From a virus: DNA of 27,666 nucleotides. Both the position numbers and the translations under genes were made by a program. Below are positions 27,171 to 27,666 of this stretch, in pieces. The stretch covers positions 1 to 27,666 of the IMG/VR virus record IMGVR_UViG_3300048672_000071. One strand, given 5' to 3'. Numbering within the stretch: position 1 is the first letter of the stretch; each line of letters opens with the position of its first letter. Below the pieces are notes generated by a model, which worked only from the letters and a program-made list of their open reading frames with translations, did no database searches and was not told the DNA's origin.

Positions 27171-27666
27171 TTATAAGTTAGATATAGCTTGCTCAATATC
27201 GTTAATTGAATTTAAGAAACCGAGTTTCAACATCACAATTAAATGATTTTCAATATCAGTTCTTCTTTTTAGTTCTGAAAAATGAGCTGTGTTCCAATTC
27301 CCACCAGTAGGTTGAATTTTATTTCTCACACAGTCTGCAATTGATTCTGAATACCAATCGTAAGTAGGTTCTACATCGAAAACATCAACTAAGTTTTCTT
27401 TTTCACACCAAAATAACATATTCAAATAACATTCTTTATTTAAAAGTAAAACGTAAAATGCAAGTCTAATATCACAATAGGTCACTCCACCATAACCTCT
27501 AATAGAGTATATTAAATCTGAGAAGTTACTATCGTGTTTTAATTTTAACGAATGTAAATATGAGTAGAAATCATTAGTTCTAAAAACATCGTTTGAAACA
27601 TTAGCAATTTTACAAATGTCATTCAAATCAACAAAATTTGTTTTATTGCAATATCCAACTTCATTA
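27171..27666 (-). CDS. KilA-N domain protein, N-terminus beyond the window
   Basis: The frame is open to the right edge of the window (position 27665), so the true start lies outside. The visible protein reads YCNKTNFVDLNDICKIANVS, then NDVFRTNDFYSYL..., and FSDLIYSIRGYGGVTYCDIR with LAFYVLLLNKECYLNMLFW. These match the KilA-N pattern (residues of the strand-turn-'D-L', the G-G-x-(T)-(Y/W)-x-(D/H)-x-(R/K)-L-A core and the W-end), similar to the genes at 3563 and 19881. The C-terminal half (DWYSESIADCVRNKIQPTGG..., then KRRTDIENHLIVMLKLGFLN) is not assigned. It would be the third KilA-N protein of the region. Its leader lies outside the window, so I cannot say whether it has an RNA leader like the other two. 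Confidence 0.7.
   Translation of the reverse strand, partial: NEVGYCNKTNFVDLNDICKIANVSNDVFRTNDFYSYLHSLKLKHDSNFSDLIYSIRGYGGVTYCDIRLAFYVLLLNKECYLNMLFWCEKENLVDVFDVEPTYDWYSESIADCVRNKIQPTGGNWNTAHFSELKRRTDIENHLIVMLKLGFLNSINDIEQAISNL

Noticed and set aside
1-27666. CRISPR array, insertion sequence, integrase or attachment site
   Set aside because: No regularly spaced repeats, transposase motifs or integrase-type gene were seen in either strand.

Overview
The window is a stretch of an AT-rich tailed double-stranded DNA phage or prophage. Every gene I can support lies on the minus strand, so transcription runs from the right end to the left end. A tape-measure gene, a tail tube gene and a non-contractile head-tail gene order point to a siphovirus-type virion. 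The promoters look like ordinary sigma70 promoters (TTGACA, 17-18 nt, TA-rich -10) and the ribosome binding sites are classical. The host is therefore a bacterium, probably a low-GC Gram-negative, but the sequence does not name it.

Layout in transcription order, right to left. (1) 27666-22434: a KilA-N protein cut by the window edge, a metallophosphoesterase, a 40-aa membrane peptide, and a PAPS-reductase/ATP-pyrophosphatase-family gene interrupted by a group I intron carrying a LAGLIDADG endonuclease. A small membrane protein, the terminase small subunit and several tiny overlapping genes follow. (2) 22437-20845: terminase large subunit. (3) 20830-18758: a KilA-N gene behind an elaborate RNA leader, a Dam-type methyltransferase, a 59-aa protein, a tRNA with anticodon CAU, an abnormally long (133 nt) tRNA-like gene, a structured non-coding stretch and a terminator. 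(4) 18745-12148: HU-like protein, holin-like membrane protein, HNH endonuclease, portal, scaffold, a Tad2-domain (anti-Thoeris-like) protein, major capsid protein and small head genes. (5) 12151-5387: fibre and structural proteins, connector and tail-completion genes, tail tube, then an HNH endonuclease. (6) 5386-1: a tail assembly chaperone, three cargo genes (one KilA-N behind a second RNA leader), a second longer tail assembly chaperone, and the tape measure gene running off the left end.

The structural genes form tightly coupled runs with 1-4 nt overlaps. The cargo genes (KilA-N genes, HNH genes, unknown proteins, HU, Tad2-domain protein) tend to sit between their own promoters and hairpin terminators, as morons do. 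Mobile introns and homing endonucleases have invaded at least three places: the PAPS-reductase-family gene, the end of the tail tube gene and the portal operon.

The most unusual signal is a pair of related 5' leaders in front of the two complete KilA-N genes. Each has, in order: a strong promoter; a leader segment X at the 5' end; a 22-24 bp closing helix; a hairpin whose 14-nt loop follows the pattern nAATAnnnnGAATA; a segment X' that can pair with X; and the closing strand followed by a U-run. The helices differ in sequence but keep their pairing. This looks like an undescribed attenuator or antiterminator class controlling KilA-N genes. Other notable points are a G/GT tail-chaperone pair encoded as two separate genes rather than by frameshift, and a copy of the tail tube's last codons stranded beyond an HNH gene.
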